DNA of 64,000 bases from Halalkalibacter nanhaiisediminis (GTDB lineage Bacteria; Bacillota; Bacilli; Bacillales; Bacillaceae_D), in NCBI RefSeq assembly GCF_007830185.1, contig NZ_VLKZ01000005.1, positions 202,605 to 266,604 of the forward strand, read 5' to 3'. Numbering within the stretch: position 1 is the stretch's first letter; each line of letters opens with the position of its first letter. Positions 56,525 through 64,000 of this stretch are shown here, in pieces. A program made the translations under genes and the position numbers. The notes under the pieces were generated by a model, which was not told the DNA's origin, did not search any database, and saw nothing but the letters and a program-made list of their open reading frames with translations.

Positions 56525-57666
56525 ATGGATACATTAACAGCAGAAGAAACAGTGGAAACATCCACGTAAATTTTAAATATAGAGACAGAAATTGAACGAA
56601 TCAAGAGTTTGTTGGATAAGGAAACCGATAAAAAGCTGGAAGTGGTTCGATTGTACCTCCTGATGCATCATGAGGTTTCAACGTCCATTGGCAGTGTGGA
56701 GGATTTAGCCAATTACCTTCGGACAAATGATATCGATACGGATCTGCTTATCGGAATTTTTGACGTGTTGGATCAAACAATTTCAAGAGGATACCCTAAC
56801 TTCGTCTTTGAATATGAATTGAATGACGGCATGGCGCTGGTGAACCTAAAAGATAAGATTGAAACCTGTCTGCCTTTTGAGCAGGAAAAGTCCTTCAATG
56901 ATTCTTATGTGTATATTAAACGGGCAGGAGATGTCACCATTGTTGATCAAAACGTGTTGAAAGTGCCTGTTATGTATGAAAAATATAAAGAGGAAATGGA
57001 ATTCGGCGGTACGAAAAAACGTGGAGACCAAGAAAGCAAAATAACCTTTGATGTGGTTTTCGATTCTGTTACGAACCTTTGCTACGTACAATGTGGGGAG
57101 CGTAATCAATCCAATGCGACACACAGAGTCTTCAAAAAACACGTGACGAGAATTTTTAAGTCTTTCCTTCCCTTCCCTTCTCGTTCAGCAGAAAGAAAAA
57201 CAGCACGGTTGTTGAAAATGAATTCCAGCTCGATAAACAAACGATCATTCTGCTTGATTATATCGAAAGCAGCATTAACCAGGACGGACACGAAATTAAC
57301 GACTATTTAAGTGTTGCGCTTGCGAATAAAAATCAAGAAAAAAAGGTGCGTTCTGTCCGACTCAGCGGAAACAATTTATTGGACAGCTATGAAGTGGGAG
57401 ACCGTGTCAGGCTTGGCGACTTAATCAAGTCCGTTCGCTTCCTAATACGGTTTAAGACGGGTGAAAACTCGCTTGAGATGGTCAATGTGTCGATTGATTT
57501 TCAAGCAACGATTAAATTTCAGTATTTCAATCTGCTAAACACGTTGAACATCGCTCTGATTAACCGACATTTAATCAAAACACTGAATGACTCCTGTAAA
57601 ACGTCACATAGTTTGGCAATACCGTCATACCCCTTGGCAAAACGTCATTTGATTTGGCAAAAGTAA
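56525..57666 (+). pseudogene. Decayed gene of unknown function (stop codon plus frameshift)
   Basis: GGGGG and an ATG at 56525 open a frame that meets TAA after 14 codons (56567-56569) and then continues in frame (ILNIETEIERIKSLLDKETD) to about 57180. Around 57180-57200, next to an A-rich run, the coding sense shifts frame and goes on (NEFQLDKQTIILLDYIESS ... VRLSGNNLLDSYEVGDRVR) to a stop at 57664-57666. Joined, the product would be about 375 residues. Codon use and GC are higher than in neighbours. The last 20 codons coincide with the tandem repeat array. I do not recognise the family. Confidence 0.7.
57602..57660. repeat. Three tandem units CGTCA-N6-TTGGCAA
   Basis: CGTCA followed by exactly six bases and TTGGCAA occurs at 57602-57619, 57623-57640 and 57643-57660, i.e. 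with a 20-21 base period (two helical turns). A degenerate fourth (GGTCA-N6-TTGC) is at 57668. TTTGGCAA recurs at 57801 and 57951. This is the layout of an iteron or transposase-binding array. Confidence 0.8.
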
Positions 57667-58153
57667 AGGTCAGATACATTGCTATATTAACATCGTGTTT
57701 TACAAATGTGGCAAGTAGATAATAAGGTTAAAATTTATAATAAAATTAAAAATCTCGATGGAATATTAATCCATTAATTATTTGAAGTTGTTTCAAAAAG
57801 TTTGGCAAAAAACCTTGCTAAACTTTTTGAATATTGCCCTTAAGCATATTTTGCATACACCTCGCACACAAATGAAGACACCATCCATTGTTATATATAG
57901 AATTCGATTCAACATGTGAGGCACAGTCATTTTTCTTCATTCAAACATTGTTTGGCAATATTTTTTCTTCCAACATGTCTGTCTCAATTCGATTCAATGA
58001 TTGTCACAAAATAACGATTGCGGCAACCCTTTTTTCAATATGATATTATTATTTGTAATAATAATAAATTGTAAGCCCCAGAATGAAATTCAGAGGCTTT
58101 TTTTATCACTACATAAAAAGTGTTAGTAAATAATAATGGAAGCATTTGCAGAT
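57667..58153. other. 487-base gene-free region with repeats
   Basis: No ORF. Contents: an inverted repeat of 15-base arms with one mismatch (57794-57808 and 57815-57829, containing TTTGGCAA); the 12-mer AATTCGATTCAA twice (57901-57912, 57986-57997); CAACATGT twice (57910, 57971); a TATTATT/AATAATA palindromic stretch near 58045-58068; and a plus-strand terminator at 58073-58105. Confidence 0.65.
58073..58105 (+). terminator. Plus-strand terminator with no gene upstream
   Basis: AAGCC-C-CAGAAT pairs with ATTCAGA-GGCTT, followed by seven T. The nearest plus-strand gene in front is the decayed one 400 bases away. Confidence 0.7.
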
Positions 58154-58540
58154 TTATAAGTTTTCTCGGATAAAATTAAACTTTCCCAATGCCTCTTTAA
58201 TATTCTTTTCTTCGAACGGCTTCCATATAAACCATTTTGCACCTAGTTTAATTCCGTCAATTATATTTTTTTGATGTTTGCCTGTCATCATAATAACTAT
58301 TGCCTCTGGATTAAATTCTAAAATTCTTTGCAGTGTATCAAATCCGCTCATATCAATCATCACACAATCAATAAATATTAGATGTTCATTTTGAATTGTC
58401 TTTGGTTCTGTTTTATAAAATCTAATTAATTCCCCACCGCTCTCAAATCCAAGTACTTTAAATTTGCCTGACTTTTTCAATATATTATAAAGTTGATTTC
58501 GAAAAGTTTCATTGTCATCGCAAAATAAAACTTGATACAT
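58154..58540 (-). CDS. Stand-alone response-regulator receiver (CheY-like)
   Basis: 128 residues, one receiver domain and no output domain. The acidic pair D8-D9 (FCDDNE), phospho-acceptor D58 (IFIDCVMIDMSG), T86 (MMTGKH) and K107 (IWKPF) are all present, so it should be phosphorylatable. GAAGGGAGG ribosome-binding site. No kinase is coded next to it on this strand; the GHKL protein at 60791 is the nearest possible phosphodonor. Confidence 0.9.
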   Translation of the reverse strand: MYQVLFCDDNETFRNQLYNILKKSGKFKVLGFESGGELIRFYKTEPKTIQNEHLIFIDCVMIDMSGFDTLQRILEFNPEAIVIMMTGKHQKNIIDGIKLGAKWFIWKPFEEKNIKEALGKFNFIRENL

Positions 58541-58649
58541 GTCAAGCCTCCCTTCTTTATGGATATTGCTTATTTTATTTGTTACTTCCTTTCTTTTTTA
58601 TAGCGAATTTGTGTTACTTTAGATTAAATAAATATTGTGGAGGAGAATC

Positions 58650-59231
58650 ATGTTACTTAGAAATAAAGTACAAAAATTAAAGGAATTGTTTAAAGAGTCT
58701 TTGATAAAAGAAGAGATTGATAAAGAATTTGACTTAAAATTTGGGAATAATGGGGTGATATTAAGACCTAAAGATATTGAATTAAGGATGTTATGTGTAA
58801 AATCACCAATGATAGGAATATTAAAATCAATTAAGCCTGTACAACAAGAAGTATGCTTGAACAAAGAAGAGCAGGAGATCTTTAATGAGGTTTTCTCTAA
58901 TAAAGGTGTACTAACCTATTCGGTTGAGGCTGATATTTTAAATTATAAAGAGATAATAAAACATACTGATTTAATAGGATTCATCCCTACCTTTTATTAC
59001 TACGAAGATAATACAGAGCACGACTTTATTATTATGGATTATATAGACGGTGATTATCTTGAAAAAATGGTCCTTTCTGATTGTACCCAACCAGTTATTG
59101 ATAAACTCGATGGAGTATTCTGTAAGTTTAAAGAAAAGGGTTTTGATATAGGAGACAGATTAGAAGCGATTTTTATTAAAGAAGAAAATAAATATATAAT
59201 TATTGATTTAGGAGGGCTGGTAAAGGAATAA
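58650..59231 (+). CDS. Small protein-kinase-like-fold protein (193 aa)
   Basis: 193 residues. HDFIIMDYIDGDYLEKMV resembles the hinge of kinase folds and the C-terminal YIIIDLGGLVKE resembles the DFG-type metal-binding Asp. A catalytic-loop HxD...N is not evident: the corresponding place reads KEKGFDIGDRLEAIFI (DIG.R). So it is either a minimal or degenerate Ser/Thr or small-molecule kinase. ATG 58650 is behind GGAGGAG. Own terminator at 59326. Confidence 0.65.
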   Translation: MLLRNKVQKLKELFKESLIKEEIDKEFDLKFGNNGVILRPKDIELRMLCVKSPMIGILKSIKPVQQEVCLNKEEQEIFNEVFSNKGVLTYSVEADILNYKEIIKHTDLIGFIPTFYYYEDNTEHDFIIMDYIDGDYLEKMVLSDCTQPVIDKLDGVFCKFKEKGFDIGDRLEAIFIKEENKYIIIDLGGLVKE

Positions 59232-59325
59232 GGTTACTTAAGTCTCAAACATAAAAAAGTTTGTAGTGTGTGATATGTGTATTAGCAGTAAAAAATAAAA
59301 ATTAGATGTTACTTAAAAGAATTTC

Positions 59326-59370
59326 AATCAAATGCCGAAAGGAGTCAAAGCTCTTGTGGCATTTGATTTT
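59326..59370 (+). terminator. Terminator after the kinase-like gene
   Basis: AATCAAATGCC (59326-59336) pairs perfectly with GGCATTTGATT (59358-59368), with an inner AAGGAG/GCTCTT helix, then TT. Confidence 0.8.
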
Positions 59371-59452
59371 CTATAAAAACTATTCATTTAGTTATAAGAA
59401 TAGAAATCATCAGAGGAAATGATTGAACAATAAATATTTTCAAAAAGGTCTT

Positions 59453-59482
59453 TTGTAATATTAGAATTTAGTTTTCTATAAT
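59453..59482 (+). promoter_or_regulatory. Promoter of the methyltransferase cassette
   Basis: TTGTAA (59453-59458), 18-base spacer, TATAAT (59477-59482), 44 bases before the methyltransferase start. Confidence 0.6.
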
Positions 59483-59525
59483 GATATGATACTCTGTTAG
59501 TATAAGGAAAATATAGGTGATGAAA

Positions 59526-60791
59526 ATGAAAGAAAATTATTATGTACTAGATTTATTTTCTGGAGCTGGCGGGATGTCGGAAGGGTTTATTCAGGCAGGA
59601 TTTATGGTTCCTGCTGCAACAGATTATAGTAAGGAAGCTTCAGAAACATACATAAACAGGCATACACAATTAGGCTATGACATTAGATTTTTCACAGGAG
59701 ATATACGTGAATTATTAAGAAATAAGCAAGATCTAAATGAACTTTTAGGTGACACTGAATTTGATGTTGTAGTGGGCGGACCTCCATGTCAAGGTTTTAG
59801 TTTATCAGGTAAAAGAGCTGATGATGATGAAAGGAATTTATTGTTTTTAGAATACCTAAAAGCCATAAACATAGTTAAACCAAAATATTTTGTCATGGAG
59901 AATGTCGAAGGATTATTATCTTATCGATTTAAATCAATTCAGGGTTTAGATGGGGAAGAATATGAAAATACTGATGCAAGTGAAGTAATTATTAAAGAAG
60001 CATATAAAATGGGTTATATGGTGAAGTATAAATGCCTTAATGCAAAAGATTATGGTGTTCCTCAAAATCGTCCTAGGGTAATATTTTTGGGGCATAAAAT
60101 TCTAAAACGAGGGAATGGAGAATTTGAAAATGTCGTTACTCCACCTAAATTTCCAATAAGAAATAAAGAAATAGTAACAGTTGAAGATGCCATTTCTGAC
60201 TTGAGTTTTCTCAAAAATGGAGAGTTGAAACGTAAGTATGATAATAGATTTGGAAATAAATCACGATATCAAAGGTCACTAAGAGATGGATTAACCCCAT
60301 CATCAAATGGTAATACACTTTCGTATAATATAATCCACAATCATCAAGCATCGCTTCATAATGAAAAAACAACTAACAGATTTAAGATACTAAAACCAGG
60401 GGAAACGATTGGTGAGCTTCTCTTTAGACTATCAGATGATTTGAAAGTAGTATACTCGACAAAAAAATATCGTTGTACAAAATTACATCGAAAAGAAGTT
60501 TCTCCGACCGTGTTGACCTTACCTGATGATATTGTTCATTATGATCCGAAAAATTCTAGAATACTTTCAGTAAGGGAGTTAGCAAGATTACAATCTTTTG
60601 ATGATAGTTTCATATTTTATGGCAAAAGAACAACTGGGGGGGAGAGACGGAAATATGAAACTCCTCAGTATACTCAAGTAGGTAATGCGGTACCACCTTT
60701 GTTTGCTAAAGCAATTGCGATGGAGGTTATGAAGGCGTTAATTGAGACAGAGAAAATGTATAAAAATCAACTAATTGGTGGTGAAAATTAG
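59526..60791 (+). CDS. DNA C5-cytosine methyltransferase
   Basis: 421-residue m5C methyltransferase with motifs in standard order: I VLDLFSGAGGMSEGF, IV GGPPCQGFS with catalytic C88, VI FVMENVEG, VIII QNRPRVIFLG, then the target-recognition region (about residues 225-320) and IX-X (RELARLQSFDD, YTQVGNAVPPLFAKAIA). ATG 59526 suits AGGTGA; earlier starts overlap it. No restriction endonuclease gene is adjacent; instead the stop overlaps a GHKL ATPase gene by one base, so the two are translationally coupled. Confidence 0.95.
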   Translation: MKENYYVLDLFSGAGGMSEGFIQAGFMVPAATDYSKEASETYINRHTQLGYDIRFFTGDIRELLRNKQDLNELLGDTEFDVVVGGPPCQGFSLSGKRADDDERNLLFLEYLKAINIVKPKYFVMENVEGLLSYRFKSIQGLDGEEYENTDASEVIIKEAYKMGYMVKYKCLNAKDYGVPQNRPRVIFLGHKILKRGNGEFENVVTPPKFPIRNKEIVTVEDAISDLSFLKNGELKRKYDNRFGNKSRYQRSLRDGLTPSSNGNTLSYNIIHNHQASLHNEKTTNRFKILKPGETIGELLFRLSDDLKVVYSTKKYRCTKLHRKEVSPTVLTLPDDIVHYDPKNSRILSVRELARLQSFDDSFIFYGKRTTGGERRKYETPQYTQVGNAVPPLFAKAIAMEVMKALIETEKMYKNQLIGGEN

Positions 60792-63094
60792 TGGATCAGT
60801 TGAAATTTAAAATTAGCTCTGGTTTGAAAAATCTGATTGGAAAAGAACTTATCACAGATGAGTATATTGCTATATTCGAATTAGTAAAAAACTCTTTTGA
60901 TGCACATGCTACTAAAGTAAAAGTTGTTTTTGAAAATATATATAGTGAAGACTCCCAAATAACTATCATTGATAACGGTAAAGGTATGAACCTAGATGAT
61001 ATTGAAAATAAGTGGTTATTTGTAGCATATTCTGCTAAGAAAGATGGTACTGAAGATAACGATTTGTTAGATTATCGTGATAAAATTCAACCAAAAAGAG
61101 TTTTTGCAGGTGCAAAAGGTGTAGGTCGATTTTCTTGCGACCGTCTAGGTAAAGAATTAAATTTAGTTACACTAAAAAAGGAAAAAAATGCAGAAATAGA
61201 ATCAATAAACGTTAATTGGATGGACTTTGAGAAAGACACTTTAAATGAATTTATTGAAATAGGAATAAATCATAATAAGTTAAAAGAAAACAAATATAAT
61301 ATTGATCATGGTACGATTCTTGAAATCAAAGGATTAAGGGATGAGTGGAATCGTGGTAAACTTTTAAAATTAAAAAAATCTTTGGAAAAGTTAATAAACC
61401 CAAATCAGGATTCTAATGGTTTTTCGATTGAATTGATAGCGAAAGACGAGTTTGAGAAGGATAAAAAAGAAAAGAATGAGTGGAACGTTGTAAATGGATC
61501 CATTAGGAATACATTATTTGAAAAATTAGATTTAAAAACCACACATGTTGTGACACAAATAACTAAAGATGGGTCACAGATAGTAACGACACTCTATGAT
61601 AGAGGTAAATATATTTATAAAATAACTGAGAAAAATCCATATAACCTTTCTAATATTGATATAAACCTGTTTTATTTAAATAGGATAGCCAAATTAAATT
61701 TTAGTAATTTAATGGGAATAAGATCGGTTTCTTATGGGTCAGTATTTATGTATAAAAATGGATTTCGGATATATCCTTATGGGGAAGAAGGAGAAGATCC
61801 TCTAAATTTAGATAGAAGAAAAGCTCAAGGTCACAGTCGCCATTTGGGTACCCGTGAATTAATAGGAAGAATTGAAATACAAGGTGAAGAGAATAATTTA
61901 ATTGAAACTACAAGTCGGGATGGAGGATTTATAAAGAACAACAGTTATCATCAGCTTGTAGAGTTTTTTTATGAAAAGGCATTAAAAATTTTAGAAAAAT
62001 ATGTTGTTACAATTATTAAGTGGGGAGAGCCATTTGACGTTAATGGTGAAGACGAGAAGCGTCCAGCTCTCAATCCTGAGGATGTTAGAAAAGAAATAAT
62101 CGAATATATAAAGAGATTATCAAATGCAAAAAACAAAGTAATAAGTATTGAATATAATAATGATTTTTTAAATTTAATAGAACAAAGTAAAGAAAAGAGT
62201 GCAACAAATGTCATTTCAAATTTAGCTAAGAAGGCATTTGAAACCGTTGATAACCCTGAAATTCATAAGGAAATTGAGAAGGTTGGAAAGAAGTTTAATG
62301 AACTCTTAACCGAGCGAAAAGAGATTGAATTAGAAAGAGAAAAAACCAATGAAGAGTTAAAGATAAAAGAAAAAGAATTAGAGTTAACTACAAGTCAAAA
62401 TTTATTCTTAAAGTCTGTTTCAACTACTGATACTAAGGAATTAATTAGTTTACAACATCACATTAATCATGGAACAGTTAGAATTAATAGAAATATTGAT
62501 CGTCTTAAAAATGCAATTGAAAGGAATGCCACAAAAGAGGAGTTAAATCGATATATAGAAGTGATCAGCTTGGAAAACAATAAAATATCTACTATTGCAA
62601 AATTCGTTACAAAAGCTAATTTTAGTTTAACGGCAAGTGCGATTTCAACTGATTTGGTCGAATTTGTTTCTGAATATATAGAAAATGTATATAAAGAGTA
62701 CAAACACCTTAAGATTAATAATCAAAATCTGTATGTTAATGTAATGAACTCAAGTAAACTTAAAAATTTGCTAAAATTTAGACCTTTAGAAATAATAATA
62801 ATTATCGATAACCTGCTGAATAATTCCTTAAAAGCTAGAGCTTCAAATGTAAATATTGACTGGAGGCTAGCTAAGGGAAATTATATTGAAATGGTATATA
62901 AAGATGATGGAATAGGAATAAGTGATGACTTATTAGATAAAGTTCTAGATTTTGGATTTACAACTACTAATGGAACAGGACTTGGTCTTTATCATATAGA
63001 TCAGATATTGCAAAAAATGAATGGTTATTTAGATATAAATAATAAAGTCGAAAATGGTGTTGAATTTATTGTGGGGGTTAAGAATGGGGCTTGA
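60791..63094 (+). CDS. Dual-GHKL ATPase / atypical histidine kinase (767 aa)
   Basis: 767 residues with two ATP-binding GHKL domains. The first (about 20-230) is Hsp90/MORC-like: N box E30-xxxN34-xxD37 in FELVKNSFDA, DNGKGM at 61-66, and GAKGVGRF. A beta-rich section and a coiled coil (about 480-545) follow. The helical region around SLQHHINHGTV (H556, H557) resembles a DHp dimerisation domain, and the C-terminus is a histidine-kinase HATPase: NLLNNSLKA, DDGIGIS and GTGLGLY at 728-734. GTG start behind GGTGG. No TM segments. It overlaps the receiver gene by 11 bases, suggesting it phosphorylates that protein. Confidence 0.88.
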   Translation: MDQLKFKISSGLKNLIGKELITDEYIAIFELVKNSFDAHATKVKVVFENIYSEDSQITIIDNGKGMNLDDIENKWLFVAYSAKKDGTEDNDLLDYRDKIQPKRVFAGAKGVGRFSCDRLGKELNLVTLKKEKNAEIESINVNWMDFEKDTLNEFIEIGINHNKLKENKYNIDHGTILEIKGLRDEWNRGKLLKLKKSLEKLINPNQDSNGFSIELIAKDEFEKDKKEKNEWNVVNGSIRNTLFEKLDLKTTHVVTQITKDGSQIVTTLYDRGKYIYKITEKNPYNLSNIDINLFYLNRIAKLNFSNLMGIRSVSYGSVFMYKNGFRIYPYGEEGEDPLNLDRRKAQGHSRHLGTRELIGRIEIQGEENNLIETTSRDGGFIKNNSYHQLVEFFYEKALKILEKYVVTIIKWGEPFDVNGEDEKRPALNPEDVRKEIIEYIKRLSNAKNKVISIEYNNDFLNLIEQSKEKSATNVISNLAKKAFETVDNPEIHKEIEKVGKKFNELLTERKEIELEREKTNEELKIKEKELELTTSQNLFLKSVSTTDTKELISLQHHINHGTVRINRNIDRLKNAIERNATKEELNRYIEVISLENNKISTIAKFVTKANFSLTASAISTDLVEFVSEYIENVYKEYKHLKINNQNLYVNVMNSSKLKNLLKFRPLEIIIIIDNLLNNSLKARASNVNIDWRLAKGNYIEMVYKDDGIGISDDLLDKVLDFGFTTTNGTGLGLYHIDQILQKMNGYLDINNKVENGVEFIVGVKNGA

Positions 63095-64000
63095 TTATAA
63101 GGTTTTATGGTTTGAGGACAACATTGACGTTTTAGAAGACAACTTACCTGAAATCAGAAATTTTCTGGAAGAAAAAGGTTTCTCGTTAATTGAAACACAT
63201 CTCGAAGATAGTAGTAATATCGAAAGTGTGTTAAATCAGGATTTTGATTTGATTTTATCTGATATTAACCTTGCTGAAGACGAAACAGGTAATCAAATAA
63301 TTAGAGAAATTAGGAAAAGGCAAATATATACTGAAGTATTGTTTTATTCAGGTAATGAAACTGGTATTAATGAAGTTATGAGAGAAGAATCTTTTGAAAG
63401 AGTATCTTTTTGTGTAGGTATTGAAAATCTTCTTGATAAGGTGACTCAAGTCATGTCTTTAACTTTAAAGAAGTTACAAGAAGTAAATTCAGTTAGAGGC
63501 TTGTTTATGGCAGAAACTAGTGAATTAGATTTGAAAATGACAGAAATCATTGTATCTTTTTTTGAAAGTTTTGCCCAAGAGGATAGGATGGTTAAAAAAC
63601 AGGAGTTAATAACAAAAGTGGTTCAAAACAGGAATAGTAGATTGAAACAAATTGAAGCAACAAATATTGAGGAGGACATTGCTCCGTTGATAGAACGACT
63701 AGAGTCTTCAGATAGAATTTCTTCTATTAATAGATTAATAAAATTTGTGCATCAGAGTTTTGAAAATAATATATTTAATGAAAATAAGCACATATTAAAT
63801 GATTATAATGAGGATATAATTAAAGTTAGAAACACACTTGCTCATGCTAGAGAGATAAATGAAGGTGGCATAAAAAAAGTAGTTAGTACTTTTAGTGGTG
63901 CCGAGATTAACTTTGATGATCATTCTTGTAATTTAATGAGAAAAAATATTAGAAAGCACAGAAATAATCTTGAAGATATGAAAGTGAAGGTTCTTAGCTA
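63084..64000 (+). CDS. Receiver-domain protein with C-terminal HEPN-like region, 3' end outside window
   Basis: The frame starts at ATG 63084, inside the end of the GHKL gene, and is open to the window edge (305 codons). Residues 1-125 form a receiver: acidic E11-D12 (LWFEDN), phospho-acceptor D60 (ILSDINL), S89 as the Thr/Ser; the usual Lys-Pro near position 110 is missing (FCVGIEN). The rest is helical and contains RNTLAHA at 249-255, the RNxxAH (Rx4H) motif of HEPN ribonucleases. The layout suggests a phosphorylation-controlled HEPN effector. Length and C-terminus unknown. Confidence 0.78.
   Translation, partial: MGLDYKVLWFEDNIDVLEDNLPEIRNFLEEKGFSLIETHLEDSSNIESVLNQDFDLILSDINLAEDETGNQIIREIRKRQIYTEVLFYSGNETGINEVMREESFERVSFCVGIENLLDKVTQVMSLTLKKLQEVNSVRGLFMAETSELDLKMTEIIVSFFESFAQEDRMVKKQELITKVVQNRNSRLKQIEATNIEEDIAPLIERLESSDRISSINRLIKFVHQSFENNIFNENKHILNDYNEDIIKVRNTLAHAREINEGGIKKVVSTFSGAEINFDDHSCNLMRKNIRKHRNNLEDMKVKVLS

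Larger units (their letters stand above)
50908..64000. mobile_element. sigK-intervening (skin-like) element, left part; right end outside window
   Basis: The left boundary is put at about 50,905-50,912, where the sigK coding match ends (CACATTGTTAA is still compatible with sigK). At least 13 kb is visible. Evidence for mobility: loss of chromosomal synteny, lower GC, a large recombinase with flanking HTH genes, genes of unknown function, a decayed gene and a methyltransferase-based cassette. No serine recombinase (SpoIVCA type) is visible. Whether the element includes everything to the end of the window depends on the position of the sigK 3' half, which I cannot see. Confidence 0.72.

Noticed and set aside
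57602-57660. CRISPR array
   Set aside because: Period is only 20-21 bases with 2-3 base gaps between units; no spacers and no cas genes.

Overview
The window comes from a low-GC, endospore-forming member of the Bacillaceae. The gene order recJ-apt-relA-dtd-hisS-aspS-6S RNA-tcdA-rarA-cymR-iscS-mnmA-TPR-recD2-alaS-ireB-ruvX-mltG-trmR-trhP1-trhP2-udk-greA-yrrS is close to that of Bacillus subtilis. RsfA-like and sporulation-kinase-like genes and a sigK fragment agree with this. Assignment to an alkaliphilic Alkalihalobacillus-type genus is a guess.

Bases 1-50.7 kb are conserved chromosome. The stringent-response and tRNA-quality block (recJ, apt, relA, dtd) is followed by a T-box-controlled hisS-aspS operon, an S-box (SAM riboswitch) in front of hom, and 6S RNA. 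Between the 6S RNA and cymR the conserved order is broken up by a LytS-type histidine kinase, the lutABC lactate-oxidation operon with a LutR-like operator, an RsfA-like regulator, a dCache histidine kinase and a YczE-like membrane protein. The sulfur/tRNA-thiolation genes (cymR, iscS-type desulfurase, mnmA), recD2, a second T-box (alaS, specifier GCT), the wobble-uridine hydroxylation/methylation cassette (trmR, trhP1, trhP2), udk, greA and mtnN follow. From 42.6 to 50.6 kb come a two-subunit sodium:solute symporter with a perfect cre site, an MFS exporter, a Nudix hydrolase, a DUF4397 protein ending in LPKTG with its own sortase, and an M20 peptidase.

At 50,712 the gene for mother-cell sigma-K begins but is interrupted after codon 66. 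Everything from about 50,908 to the end of the window is therefore read as the left part of a skin-like sigK-intervening element; its right end is outside the window. The visible part carries an excisionase-like HTH gene, a zinc-ribbon gene, a 781-residue tyrosine-recombinase-like protein preceded by a nested repeat array, a second HTH gene, several unknown small genes, a decayed gene with a tandem CGTCA-N6-TTGGCAA array at its 3' end, a stand-alone receiver and a small kinase-like protein.

The element ends, as far as visible, with three tightly coupled genes: a C5-cytosine methyltransferase, a 767-residue protein with two GHKL ATPase domains around a histidine-kinase-like helical region, and a receiver-domain protein whose C-terminal part contains an RNxxAH (HEPN-type Rx4H) motif. 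This looks like a phosphorelay-coupled, modification-associated defence module; I do not know a named system with this composition, and its biological role is inference.
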